Shown here: piece by piece, positions 1 to 8,132 of the stretch
Position numbering within the stretch: the stretch's first letter is position 1
Layout of the letters: the number at the start of each line of letters is the position of its first letter
Source of the DNA: Deltaproteobacteria bacterium
GTDB taxonomy: Bacteria > Myxococcota_A > UBA9042
Direction: 5' to 3'
Assembly (NCBI GenBank): GCA_020632665.1
Contig: JACKFC010000008.1
Span: 62,001 to 126,000 of the forward strand
DNA: 64,000 bases
Notes under the pieces: generated by a model
The model's input: only the letters and a program-made list of their open reading frames with translations
Told to the model about the DNA's origin: nothing
Database searches by the model: none
Program-made: the position numbers and the translations under genes

Positions 1-185
1 CCGTCGCCGCGCCAGCTCGAGCCGGTGCCGACCACGCCGAGGCCTGCCTGCATCGCGGGCCCTGCGCGGGCCGAGGTCGGCAGCAGCGCCAGGGCGAACA
101 GCATCACCAGGGCCGGCCATCGGCCGCGACCAGCGGTGGGAGACGCCGGCTGCAGCCCGCTCGGCGTGGATGCGCTCTGCGACAT
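1..185 (-). CDS. Secreted protein of unknown function, N-terminal part only
   Basis: The gene runs off the left edge, so only the first 61 codons are visible. The ATG is at 185-183 and is preceded on the minus strand by a good ribosome binding site (GAGGAAG, about 6 nt away). The start is followed by a polar stretch, then a hydrophobic core (ALVMLFALALLPTSARA) with an Ala-x-Ala type cleavage site, so the product is probably exported. The few residues after the signal are Gly-rich (GLGVVGTGS), as seen at the start of many outer-membrane barrel proteins, but that is only a hint. It diverges from the PHP-like gene with about 260 bp between them, which shows nothing else recognisable. Confidence 0.6.
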   Translation of the reverse strand, partial: MSQSASTPSGLQPASPTAGRGRWPALVMLFALALLPTSARAGPAMQAGLGVVGTGSSWRGD

Positions 186-445
186 GATCTTCCTCGGCAC
201 GCGTTGCTGCGTGGCGTGCTGCGGAGGGTACTGGCTGCGGACCCCGCTGGCCATGGCCAGGTCGAAGCCGAGGCTCATCACGCGCTTGCCGCGCCGCCAA
301 AACCTGCTACAGTCCGCGGCGCTGGAACGCGCTTGGGCGCACCGGCACGAGCCAACCGCGCGGCCGACGGGCCCCGAGCGCGAAGCAGGCTCTCCGACTC
401 AGAGCAGGATGTGACGGCGAGCCGCACACCAAGCAGAGAGCAACC

Positions 446-1714
446 GTGATTCCGACCTTGATTGATTTGCACGTCCGCGCTGGAGCGGATGCGCTCGACC
501 CCACCACCCTCCGCGACGCAGCCGCGGCCGAGGGCCTCGACGGCATGCTCTTGGTGGCGCCCGACGCCGCTCCGGCGCTGGACGTCGGCGTGGCCGGCGA
601 GGGCGAGGGGGCTGTGCTCTTCTTCGTCGCTGCCGAGCTGGATACCGACGTCGGGCGGCTGATCTGTGTGCCGGCGGCGGCGGACGATTGGTTCCGCGGC
701 CGCGGCTGGGCCGAGCTCAAGGGCGAGGCCGACGCCTACCCGGCGGCGGCGGTGGCGGGCGCGTTCGCCGAGCGCGGCGGCGCGGTGATCGTGGCGCAGC
801 CCTTCGATCGCGACCTCGATCACGACGCCCAGGGCGACGTCTTCGTCGGCACCGAGGGTCTGCACGCGGTGGTGGTGACGAGCTCGCCGCGGCACACGAC
901 CTCGAATGAGCGCGCGGTCGCGACGACCAAGGCAGCGGGCCTGCGGGCGGTCGGCGGTTCGGCCGCGGCGCCGGGCGAGCCGCGCTTCGGCGGTGTGGCG
1001 ACGGTCTTCGCCGAGCCCCCGGTCGATCAGGCCGGCCTGGTCGCGGCGCTGCGCGGCGGACGGCTGTGGCCGGCCGAGATGGTGCCGGCGCGCGAGAGCT
1101 CGCACGGCAATAGCGCGGGCAGCAGCGACGACGGCGCCAACAACGGCAACGACGACGACGGCGGCGACGCCGAGCGGAGCGAGGGCCGGGGCGGCCGCGC
1201 GCCGAAAGAGAAGAAGGGCCGGACGATCGAGAAGAAGGGCAAGGCGGGCCGCGGCGGACGCGAGGACAACCGCGGCAACCGGCTGGACCCGGTGCTGTTG
1301 CGCACCCCGATGCAGAACCCGTGGGACCACCGTCAGCCCGATTTCGACCCGATCGCCAAGCTTTACGGCCTCGCCGACCGGCATCGCGCCGACCGCTGGT
1401 CCGGCAAGAGCGACGACGAGCTCGACCGGGTCAACGGCAACCGCACCCGCGGCAACGATCCGAACGTCATGGCGGCCCCGGATTTCCGCGAGCTGCGCGC
1501 CGAGCGCCAGCACGTCGGCCTGCTGCTCGACGCGATCGACCACAACGACGAATTCCAGGAGAGCGTGGCGCTGCGCTTCGCGGTGCAGGCGCTCGAGCGG
1601 GTCGCCGAGGAAGAGGGCGTTTCGACGATCGAGGCGGCCGAGACCCTGGCGTCGCAGCACGGCGGCGGCGGCGGTGGTGGCACGCGGCGCAAGCGGCGGC
1701 GGCGGCGCAACTGA
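446..1714 (+). CDS. PHP-like protein with degenerate metal site and basic C-terminal tail
   Basis: 422 aa with a GTG start (AGAGAG upstream). The first 210 residues have the layout of a PHP (polymerase and histidinol phosphatase) domain: a TLIDLHVRAG opening where active members have DLHxH, then GLDGMLLVAPDAA where active members have a metal-binding TDHD. The key His and Asp residues are therefore missing and catalysis is doubtful. After this comes an Asn/Asp/Gly-rich linker, a Lys/Arg-rich region (KEKKGRTIEKKGK), a helical segment of about 120 residues, and a poly-Gly run ending in GTRRKRRRRRN. The basic tail suggests nucleic-acid or polyanion binding. It is followed 11 bp later by the VOC gene and is probably cotranscribed. 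PHP assignment is by motif layout only. Confidence 0.6.
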   Translation: MIPTLIDLHVRAGADALDPTTLRDAAAAEGLDGMLLVAPDAAPALDVGVAGEGEGAVLFFVAAELDTDVGRLICVPAAADDWFRGRGWAELKGEADAYPAAAVAGAFAERGGAVIVAQPFDRDLDHDAQGDVFVGTEGLHAVVVTSSPRHTTSNERAVATTKAAGLRAVGGSAAAPGEPRFGGVATVFAEPPVDQAGLVAALRGGRLWPAEMVPARESSHGNSAGSSDDGANNGNDDDGGDAERSEGRGGRAPKEKKGRTIEKKGKAGRGGREDNRGNRLDPVLLRTPMQNPWDHRQPDFDPIAKLYGLADRHRADRWSGKSDDELDRVNGNRTRGNDPNVMAAPDFRELRAERQHVGLLLDAIDHNDEFQESVALRFAVQALERVAEEEGVSTIEAAETLASQHGGGGGGGTRRKRRRRRN

Positions 1715-1724
1715 GGAGGGATTC

Positions 1725-2117
1725 ATGGAGCGCGTCCAAGGCATCGGCGGCATCTTCTTCAAATGCAGCGACAAGGCGGCGATGGCGGCCTGGTACCGCG
1801 ACAACCTCGGCGTGCCGGTGCAGGCCTGGGGCGGCGCCGCGTTCAGCTGGGCCGAGAACGACCCGCAGGGCGACGCCTCGACGGTGTGGAGCCTCTTCGA
1901 CGCCGACACGACGTATTTCGCGCCGAGCCGCCAGCCCTTCATGATCAACTACCGGGTCCGCGATCTCGACGCGATGCTGGCGCAGCTGCGGGCGAACGGC
2001 TGCACCGTCGACGACAAGATCGAGGACGGCGACTTCGGCCGCTTCGGCTGGGTGATGGACCCCGAGGGCAACCGGATCGAGCTGTGGCAGCCGCCGGTGC
2101 CGAAGCCCGAAGGCTGA
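1725..2117 (+). CDS. VOC/glyoxalase-like protein
   Basis: 130 aa. The ATG at 1725 is chosen because a GAGGAGGG ribosome binding site lies 5 nt upstream and because it gives the normal start of a single vicinal-oxygen-chelate domain. Two beta-alpha-beta-beta-beta modules are readable: residues 3-60 (IGGIFFKCSDKAAMAAWYRD, with SWAEND and TYFAPS) and 68-125 (MINYRVRDLDAMLAQLRANG, ending in VMDPEGNRIELWQPP). The first metal-ligand position, normally His, is Phe, while the C-terminal Glu is kept, so metal-dependent lyase activity is uncertain. Proteins of this kind are often annotated as glyoxalase or bleomycin-resistance relatives; the substrate here cannot be told. Probably in one transcript with the preceding PHP-like gene. 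Confidence 0.8.
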   Translation: MERVQGIGGIFFKCSDKAAMAAWYRDNLGVPVQAWGGAAFSWAENDPQGDASTVWSLFDADTTYFAPSRQPFMINYRVRDLDAMLAQLRANGCTVDDKIEDGDFGRFGWVMDPEGNRIELWQPPVPKPEG

Positions 2118-2140
2118 TCTGCCGGCGTTTTCGAGAGATG

Positions 2141-2548
2141 GCGAGTCGCGGGTGGCCGTAAGCCGGGTTCTGTTCCGCGGCCCGGTCGCCCGGGCCGTGG
2201 TGACGACCATTCGTCTGGGACGCCCGTTGCCGGACGCCTCGAGCGGTCTACCCGAGCGCTCGGACCGGCTGCCCTCCGGCCGCCCGAAGGCGGCTTGCGC
2301 GCTCGTTTGACCTTGCTCCGGGTGGGGTTTACCGACCACGACGTCTCCGCCGCAGCCCGTGCGCTCTTACCGCACGCTTTCACCCTTGCGTCGCGGGCCG
2401 TCGCCGGCCGGGGACGCGGTCTACTCTCTGTGGCACTTTCCCTGGGGTCACCCCCGCCGGCCGTTAGCCGGCACCCTGCCGTGTGGAGCCCGGACTTTCC
2501 TCTGTCGGGTCGTGCCCGCCAGCGGCCGTCTGTCCACCCGCGACTCGC
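2141..2548 (-). ncRNA. rnpB: RNase P RNA, bacterial class A
   Basis: On the minus strand the sequence carries the universal blocks of RNase P RNA in order: GGAAAGUCCGGGCUCC near the 5' end, GGUAAGAGCGCAC, GGUAAACCCCACCCGGAGCAAG region, AGACGAAUGGUCGUCACC, and the 3' ACAGAACCCGGCUUA. The ends were set by the P1 helix: plus-strand positions 2141-2155 and 2534-2548 form a perfect 15-bp inverted repeat, which is helix P1 of the RNA. The length of about 408 nt is normal. This is the catalytic subunit that trims the 5' leader of pre-tRNA; its protein partner RnpA is encoded about 42 kb away near the origin. The 158 bp between its 5' end and the cyclophilin gene must hold its promoter; I could not identify a clear one. 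Confidence 0.96.
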
Positions 2549-2708
2549 CGGGGCGGGAGTCTGCCCCCGTTCGGCTGCGAGCGAAAGGGTTGCGACCCGG
2601 CAGAATGCACACCGCGGCGGGGCGTTGCCGCGACTTGCCCGGATCTCGGCCGTGCAATAGGGTTCGCCACCCCGCGCGCCGGTGCGGCGCGACCACAGGA
2701 GTACCCAG

Positions 2709-3227
<519 letters not shown>

Positions 3228-3241
3228 TCCGAACGGTTTTC

Positions 3242-3270
3242 TTGCGCCCGGAACATTTGTTCAGTACCTT
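3242..3270 (+). promoter_or_regulatory. lexA promoter with overlapping LexA (SOS) operator
   Basis: A -35-like TTGCGC (3242-3247) and a -10-like TACCTT (3265-3270) are spaced by 17 bp. The perfect palindrome GAAC-ATTT-GTTC at 3251-3262 fills the spacer, so bound LexA would block RNA polymerase. The palindrome has the Gram-positive/Cheo-box form (GAAC N4 GTTC) rather than the enterobacterial CTGT N8 ACAG. From memory, the Myxococcus LexA box has been given as CTRHAMRYBYGTTCAGS; the site here fits it at 15 of 17 positions. Autoregulation of lexA is the normal arrangement. The start codon is 42 bp downstream of the -10. Confidence 0.75.
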
Positions 3271-3311
3271 CGCCCCCACGCGTCCCTTTTGCGGGCGCGT
3301 GGGAGGCGGAG

Positions 3312-4091
3312 ATGGCACGACTGGCGAAACGACCGGGCAAGGCGGCTGACGCCTTCGGCGCGGACCTGACGACGCGCCAGCGGATGATCTTCGACCATCT
3401 GCTCGATTTCCTCGGCGCCCACGGCTATCCGCCGACAGTGCGCGAGATCGCTGAATTCTTCGGCATGCGCTCGACCAACGGCGTGCACGAGCACCTCGTC
3501 GCGTTGGAGAAGAAGGGCTATATCAGCCGTGAGGGCAAGGCCTCGCGCGGCCTGACCTTGCTGAAGCTGCCCGACGGCGCGACCAGCCCGGACGGCGTGG
3601 CCCCGGCGACGCCGGTGGACGGCGCGGCGAGCGAGACGGCGAGCGCGGGCGCGGCGGTGCTGCCACTGCGACCGCGGGTCGATGCGCGGCGGCAGAGCGA
3701 CGTGCGGACCATCCCGGTGCTCGGCAAGGTCGCCGCGGGCGTGCCGATCCCTGCGGTGGAGCAGGCCGACGACGTCCTCTCGCTGGACGCCAGCCTGACC
3801 GGTGGCGGCGAGGTCTTCGCCCTGCGCGTGCAGGGTCGGTCGATGGTCGAGGCGGGCATCTTGCCGCACGATCTGTTGCTCGTGCGCAGCGCGCCGCGGG
3901 TCGACAACGGCCGGATCGCGGTGGTCGACGTCGAGGGCGAGGTGACGGTCAAGCGCTTCTACGCCGAGGCGGGCGGCGTCCGCCTGGTTCCGGAGAATCG
4001 CGAGATGGCGCCGATGTTCTACGACGCCGAGGCGGCGTCGCGGATGCGCGTGCTGGGCGAAGTCGCCGGCGTCGTGCGGACGCTGCACTAG
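3312..4091 (+). CDS. lexA: SOS repressor LexA
   Basis: 259 aa, a little longer than the usual 200-230 because of an Ala/Pro/Asp-rich linker at about residues 88-128. The N-terminal winged helix-turn-helix is typical (LTTRQRMIFDHLLDF, PPTVREIAEFFGMRSTNGVHEHLVAL). The C-terminal latent protease has the self-cleavage Ala142-Gly143 bond (VLGKVAAGVPIPA), the catalytic Ser177 in GRSMVEAGI and the catalytic Lys214 in VTVKRF. RecA-stimulated self-cleavage would derepress the SOS regulon. A matching operator overlaps the gene's own promoter (3251-3262). The ATG is preceded by GGGAGGCGGAG. Confidence 0.97.
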   Translation: MARLAKRPGKAADAFGADLTTRQRMIFDHLLDFLGAHGYPPTVREIAEFFGMRSTNGVHEHLVALEKKGYISREGKASRGLTLLKLPDGATSPDGVAPATPVDGAASETASAGAAVLPLRPRVDARRQSDVRTIPVLGKVAAGVPIPAVEQADDVLSLDASLTGGGEVFALRVQGRSMVEAGILPHDLLLVRSAPRVDNGRIAVVDVEGEVTVKRFYAEAGGVRLVPENREMAPMFYDAEAASRMRVLGEVAGVVRTLH

Positions 4092-4119
4092 CGGCGCGTC
4101 CGCGGCCGGAGTTCGGGCC

Positions 4120-4950
4120 TTGCCACCACATCTCTTCGCCTATCAGGGGAGCAAGCGGCGTCTTGCCCCGCAGATCTTGGCCGCGCTGGAAGGGCGTCGC
4201 TATCGGCGGATGCTCGAGCCCTTCGGTGGCTCCGCGGCAATGACGCTTGCGGCGGCAGAGGCGGGCGTCGCGGACCGCTTCGTGCTCGGAGACGGCTACG
4301 GGCCGATCGCTGCGCTGTGGCGTCAAGCGCTGACCGAGCCGGCGGCCCTGGCCGACGCCTACGCGGCGATCTGGCAGGCCCAGCGCAGCGATCCCGCAGC
4401 ACACTACTACGCAGAGCGGGAGCTTTATTGGTCCGACCCTGAACCGGCGCGGTTGCTCTATCTACTCGCCCGCGCGGTGAAGAACGCGCCCCGCTGGTCA
4501 AGCGACGGCCGCTTCAACCAGAGCCCAGACCACCGCCGGCGCGGCGTGCACCCGGACAAGGTGCGCGCTGCGGCTCACGCTGTGGCAGATCTGCTCGCTG
4601 GCCGCTGCGAGGTGCGGGAGGGGGATTTCGCAGCGCAGTTGGCGGACGCCGGTTCTGGAGATGTGGTCTACCTCGATCCACCCTACGTCGGCACCTCGAC
4701 CGGACGTGACCGGCGCTATGCTAGCGGCCTCGATTCCGAACGCCTTGCGGCCGAGGTGGCGAGCTTGCGTGCACGCGGCGCTGCAGTACTGATCTCGTAT
4801 GACGGAGAGACCGGAGGCCGTAGCTACGCCCCGCCTCTGCCAGAATCGCTACGTTTGGAACGACGCCTGCTCGACGCCGGGCGCTCCAGCCAAGCCACGC
4901 TACTTGGCCGCGACGAGCGCACGTTGGAGGCGCTCTATCTGGGCCTCTGA
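4120..4950 (+). CDS. D12-class adenine-specific DNA methyltransferase (Dam-like)
   Basis: 276 aa if the TTG at 4120 is used; the next in-frame Met (MLEPFGG) would remove conserved motif X, so the TTG start is preferred although it lacks a strong ribosome binding site. Class-alpha order of motifs is readable: motif X (FAYQGSKRRLAPQIL), motif I (LEPFGGSAAMTL), and catalytic motif IV DPPY in VVYLDPPYVGTST. Such enzymes move a methyl group from S-adenosylmethionine to N6 of adenine, in GATC or a related site. No cognate restriction enzyme is obvious; the next genes are an AAA ATPase and a broken PIN gene. The base composition falls from here to about 6.8 kb compared with the flanks, suggesting acquisition. 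It could be an orphan methylase or part of a defence module. Confidence 0.88.
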   Translation: MPPHLFAYQGSKRRLAPQILAALEGRRYRRMLEPFGGSAAMTLAAAEAGVADRFVLGDGYGPIAALWRQALTEPAALADAYAAIWQAQRSDPAAHYYAERELYWSDPEPARLLYLLARAVKNAPRWSSDGRFNQSPDHRRRGVHPDKVRAAAHAVADLLAGRCEVREGDFAAQLADAGSGDVVYLDPPYVGTSTGRDRRYASGLDSERLAAEVASLRARGAAVLISYDGETGGRSYAPPLPESLRLERRLLDAGRSSQATLLGRDERTLEALYLGL

Positions 4951-5045
4951 GCGGGCTGACCTCGTGATTCGGCAACATCGTCGAGCTTGACTTGTCGGTG
5001 GGGCGTGCGAGGCTGACCGTGCGACGCGAGAGGGCGGGAGATAGC

Positions 5046-6329
5046 ATGTATTGTTTCAAGGACTTCAAGGGATTCGCCGACGCTTCTCTCGATCTTTCGC
5101 TGTCGCCTGTTACCGTGCTGATCGGGCGCAATGGTTCGGGCAAGTCGAACGCGATCGAGGCGATCGAACTTCTCGGCCAACTGGTCCGGTGCGTACCGCT
5201 CTACGAGATCGGTGAGTTGGGCCGCGGTTCACGACACGAGCTTCGAGGCGGTCTGATCGGTGCAACCCGGAACGACGCCAAAGGCTTCTGCCTCGAGTTC
5301 GGCGACGAATCGTTGAAGTACAGCGTAGAGATTCGCACGCGTCCGCCCAAGAACGACCTCTCTGGCCCGAGCGTATGGCGAGAGTCATTGTCGTTCGGCG
5401 GCGAGGAAGTTTACGACGCGCGACGACGCGGTGTCGGTCTGCTGCGGCTCAAGTACCGCAGCGCAGACGGACGCACCAAGCAGATCAATCAGCCCGCCAA
5501 CAGCACCATCCTCATGCGATTGCAGCAGGTCGCCGGCGAGCAGATCTCGGGCCACTTGCTCGAAGCGCTCGAAGCGCTGCGCGCGAAATTTCCCGATCTC
5601 TTCGTCTTCGATCCATCGCCGCAGTTGATGCGCAACTACGAGCGACAGAAGCAGCGACACCTCGCACGCAATGGTTCGAACCTTTCGTCCGTCCTCCACG
5701 CACTCCACACCAGTCGAGACGCAGTAGATCGCCAGAATCTACAGGGTATTCTTGAAGATGTTCGGAGCCTTCCCGAAGAACCGATCGAGGGCTTCGACTT
5801 CGTTGCCACGCCTGGCGACGTGATGCTCGCGCTACGGCGGAGCGATGGTCACACGATCGACGCTCGGCTGCTCTCCGACGGGTTTCTTCGGACGTTGGCA
5901 GTCTTGACCGCCTTGGCGACCGCAGAGCGGGGCGACATCGTTGTTGTCGAAGAGTTGGACAACGGCCTTCACCCATCTCGGGCGAAGACGCTGCTTGACG
6001 CTGTGTGGCGACAGGCAGAACGCCGCGGGGTCCGGCTGCTCGTCACGACGCACAACCCTGCGCTGCTCGACAGTCTCGACGAGGAGAAAATGCGAGGCGT
6101 CGTGCTGTGCCACTGGGACGAAGCCCTGGGCGCTTCGTCCCTCACACGCCTGACCGACTTGCCGGACCCGTGGGTCATCCTGCGTCAGGGCGAACTGGGT
6201 CGTCATGTTACGCAAGAGACCTACCGCACACAGCTCGCGTCAGGCTACGTCGACAGGCGGAAGGTCGAAACGAAGGCTCGGCTCCAACGGCTCCGCTCAT
6301 TCTTGGACAACGAAGGAGATGCTGCGTGA
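5046..6329 (+). CDS. AAA-family ATPase of the AAA_21/RecF-like (OLD-type) group
   Basis: 427 aa. The ATG at 5046 has GGGAGA upstream and places the first beta strand (MYCFKDFKGFADASLDLS) directly before the P-loop, as is usual for this group. Walker A is GRNGSGKSN at about residues 24-32, followed by AIEAIELLGQLV. The C-terminal half has an ABC-type signature region (LLSDGFLRTLAVL), Walker B with catalytic Glu (IVVVEELDNGLHPS) and the sensor strand LLVTTHNPALLDSL. There is no fused TOPRIM or other nuclease domain; the C-terminal 60 residues look helical. Its stop overlaps the start of the PIN-like gene (GTGA), so the two are translationally coupled. ATPases of this type commonly activate a partner nuclease in anti-phage or toxin modules; here that role is inferred from context only. 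Confidence 0.85.
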   Translation: MYCFKDFKGFADASLDLSLSPVTVLIGRNGSGKSNAIEAIELLGQLVRCVPLYEIGELGRGSRHELRGGLIGATRNDAKGFCLEFGDESLKYSVEIRTRPPKNDLSGPSVWRESLSFGGEEVYDARRRGVGLLRLKYRSADGRTKQINQPANSTILMRLQQVAGEQISGHLLEALEALRAKFPDLFVFDPSPQLMRNYERQKQRHLARNGSNLSSVLHALHTSRDAVDRQNLQGILEDVRSLPEEPIEGFDFVATPGDVMLALRRSDGHTIDARLLSDGFLRTLAVLTALATAERGDIVVVEELDNGLHPSRAKTLLDAVWRQAERRGVRLLVTTHNPALLDSLDEEKMRGVVLCHWDEALGASSLTRLTDLPDPWVILRQGELGRHVTQETYRTQLASGYVDRRKVETKARLQRLRSFLDNEGDAA

Positions 6330-6823
6330 CCACGGTGTTCGTTGTCGATACCGGATATCTGCTCGCGCTCTTTCGGGTGCCTGGGTACGCAACGGCGGCG
6401 GAGGAGCAAGAGGTCTTCAACCGCTTCGATGCCGCAACGGACTCCGGTCATGAACGGTTGGTTCCAGTCGCTGTCATCTACGAGCTCGCGCGACACGTGG
6501 CTCAGATCGGAGGCAACGCCCGGCAGTAGCGGGCAGCGGTGATCTTCGACGAGGTCGAGCGGGCGTGCAGGGCAAGCGAGACGCGGTTGTTCACCGTTGA
6601 CCCGTCTCCGTCAGAGTCGGAGTTGCTAGCGTTGCTCGAGGCTTTTGCCGGGGACCATGCACGACAGGGCCACTCACTGTCCGATGTCGCCGTGATCGAC
6701 CTGGCCAAGAAGACGAAGGCTCGACTTGGAAACAACTCGAAGGTGATCATCTGGACATGGGAACGGAAGGCGGGTGGCATTCGGAGCTTCGCTCCGGACG
6801 CCGAGGAGTACCCGTTTCCCTAG
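6326..6823 (+). pseudogene. PIN-like nuclease gene interrupted by an in-frame amber codon
   Basis: Starting at GTG 6326, which overlaps the stop of the AAA ATPase, one reading frame continues to 6823 (166 codons) except for a single TAG at 6527-6529 (codon 68). The N-terminal part has VFVVDTGYLLALF with Asp8 and VIYELARHV with Glu53. The part after the stop has SLSDVAVIDLAKKTK, where a PIN domain carries its later acidic residues. Together they look like one PIN-type metal-dependent RNase split in two. A GTG at 6539 just after the stop could allow re-initiation. Either the gene is decayed, the stop is read through, or two short peptides are made. Composition matches the ATPase gene and differs from the genome average. 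Confidence 0.65.
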
Positions 6824-6882
6824 GACCAGAGGGAGTCGCAAAGTCACGCGGCCGTGCAGGATCGTACCCGACTCGGGTCCGC

Positions 6883-7944
6883 TCAGAGCGCCAAGTTGTC
6901 GTAGAAGAGCTGGGCGCCGCGCTGGCGCAGCAGACCTGTGGCGAAGAGCTGCACGTCGCGTTCGCGGACGCCGTCGAGGATGCCGCGGGCGATATCGTCG
7001 CGCACCTCGGGATCGCTCGGCTTGCCGTCGATGCGGTCTTGCCGGCCGACCAGCATGACCACGTGCCAGCCGTATGCGGTGCGGATCGGCGGCGAGACCT
7101 GGCCGACCTTCAGCGCGGTGACGGCGAGGGTCCAGGGCTCGAGCATCATGTCGAACTCACCCTGCTGATCGAAGGGCTTGCTCGGGTCGTAGTAGAACGA
7201 GACCTCTTGCAGCGCGGCGTCGGGGAAGCGGTGCTTCAGCGCGAGCACACGGCCGCGGAACTCGCTCTTGCTCTGCGGCGGGTTGGAGGCCATCTCGGCG
7301 GCGAGGGCTTCGACCTGTGGGATCTTGCCCTCGGCGCAAGCGGCGACGTTGGCGTCGATCTCGCAACGCTTCCAATCACCGGTGCAGCAGAGAAACTGCG
7401 CGTCGATGGTCTGCCAGGCGGTCTCGTGGGCGTAGCGGACGCGGATCGGGCCGCGGATCCAAGCGCGCTCGATATCGCCCTGGCGCACCTGCTCCGGCCC
7501 GAAATCGACCAGGAATTGCTGCTTCAGCAAGCGGCGGACCAGCGCCGCGCGCAGCGGATCGATCAACCAATCGCCCCACATCCCCTGCGCCATCGCCGCT
7601 CCGGCGAGGACCTCGGCGCGGACCAGCGCGTCGAGCAGCTCGCGGTTGCCGATCGTCGCCGGCGCTAGGGCGCGGACCCGATCGAAGGCGGCGCGGGTGA
7701 CGGCGACGCCGTCGACGCAGGCCAGGACATCGGCGGCGAGCGCGCCGGCCGTGCAGGGCTTCTGCGCCCAGGGTCGACCGCCGGCGCCGCCCTCGGGCAG
7801 CTTCTGGTCGACGACGAGCGAGCTCATCTCGCGGTCGACCCCCGGGGTCACTTCCTCGGCCGCGCAGCCCCAAGCCAGGAGCAGCCCGGCCAGCAAGGCC
7901 GCGCGGAGGCCGAATCGACAGCGATCCTGAGAAAATCGGCTCAT
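6883..7944 (-). CDS. PpiC-type (parvulin) peptidyl-prolyl isomerase lipoprotein
   Basis: 353 aa. The ATG at 7944 has GGGAGCAGG just upstream and starts a lipoprotein signal (LRAALLAGLLLAWGC) with the lipidated Cys after LAWG. A SurA-like helical N-terminal region (about residues 65-165) is followed by a parvulin core with QVRQGDIERAWIRGPIRVRY, KSEFRGRVLALKHRFPDAA, and the characteristic LKVGQVSPPIRTAYGWHVVMLVGR. It should act in the periplasm or at the inner face of the outer membrane in folding of exported proteins. Three or more Cys residues (FLCCTG, KRCEI, ACAEG) in the middle are unusual for the family. The start overlaps the stop of the upstream small membrane protein gene by ATGA, so the three minus-strand genes form an operon. 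Confidence 0.85.
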   Translation of the reverse strand: MSRFSQDRCRFGLRAALLAGLLLAWGCAAEEVTPGVDREMSSLVVDQKLPEGGAGGRPWAQKPCTAGALAADVLACVDGVAVTRAAFDRVRALAPATIGNRELLDALVRAEVLAGAAMAQGMWGDWLIDPLRAALVRRLLKQQFLVDFGPEQVRQGDIERAWIRGPIRVRYAHETAWQTIDAQFLCCTGDWKRCEIDANVAACAEGKIPQVEALAAEMASNPPQSKSEFRGRVLALKHRFPDAALQEVSFYYDPSKPFDQQGEFDMMLEPWTLAVTALKVGQVSPPIRTAYGWHVVMLVGRQDRIDGKPSDPEVRDDIARGILDGVRERDVQLFATGLLRQRGAQLFYDNLAL

Positions 7945-8132
7945 CCTGCTCCCGGTTCGCCGCCCTCGCCGGCCGCGATCAGCTCGATCGCGGTGCGGGC
8001 GAGCAGCCACGATAGGCCCAACCCGAAGGCCGCGCCAAGGTAGTCGCCGGCGTCGATGGCGGAAAGCCCCCGCCAGACCGGCCAGAGCGAGGCGAGCGCG
8101 AGCAACGCGCCGGTGATGGTGGAGATCTTCAC
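7941..8132 (-). CDS. Small two-helix membrane protein of unknown function
   Basis: 63 aa. The GTG start at 8132 follows a strong GGGAGG site and overlaps the stop of the upstream gene (GTGA); its own stop overlaps the ATG of the PpiC gene (ATGA). The sequence is two hydrophobic helices (ITGALLALASLWPVW and YLGAAFGLGLSWLLARTAIELIA) joined by a short loop (RGLSAIDAGD). I do not recognise a family. Tight coupling on both sides argues that it is a real gene and acts with its two neighbours. Confidence 0.65.
   Translation of the reverse strand: MKISTITGALLALASLWPVWRGLSAIDAGDYLGAAFGLGLSWLLARTAIELIAAGEGGEPGAG

Noticed and set aside
4120..6823. Naming the methylase-ATPase-PIN patch as Septu, Gabija, PARIS or BREX
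   Set aside because: The defining partners (HNH PtuB, UvrD-like GajB, DUF4435/TOPRIM nuclease, PglZ and BrxL) are not present.
6865..6882. Small inverted repeat ACCCGA-C-TCGGGT between the PIN-like and PpiC genes as a terminator
   Set aside because: The stem is only 5-6 bp with an almost absent loop and no T run on either strand.
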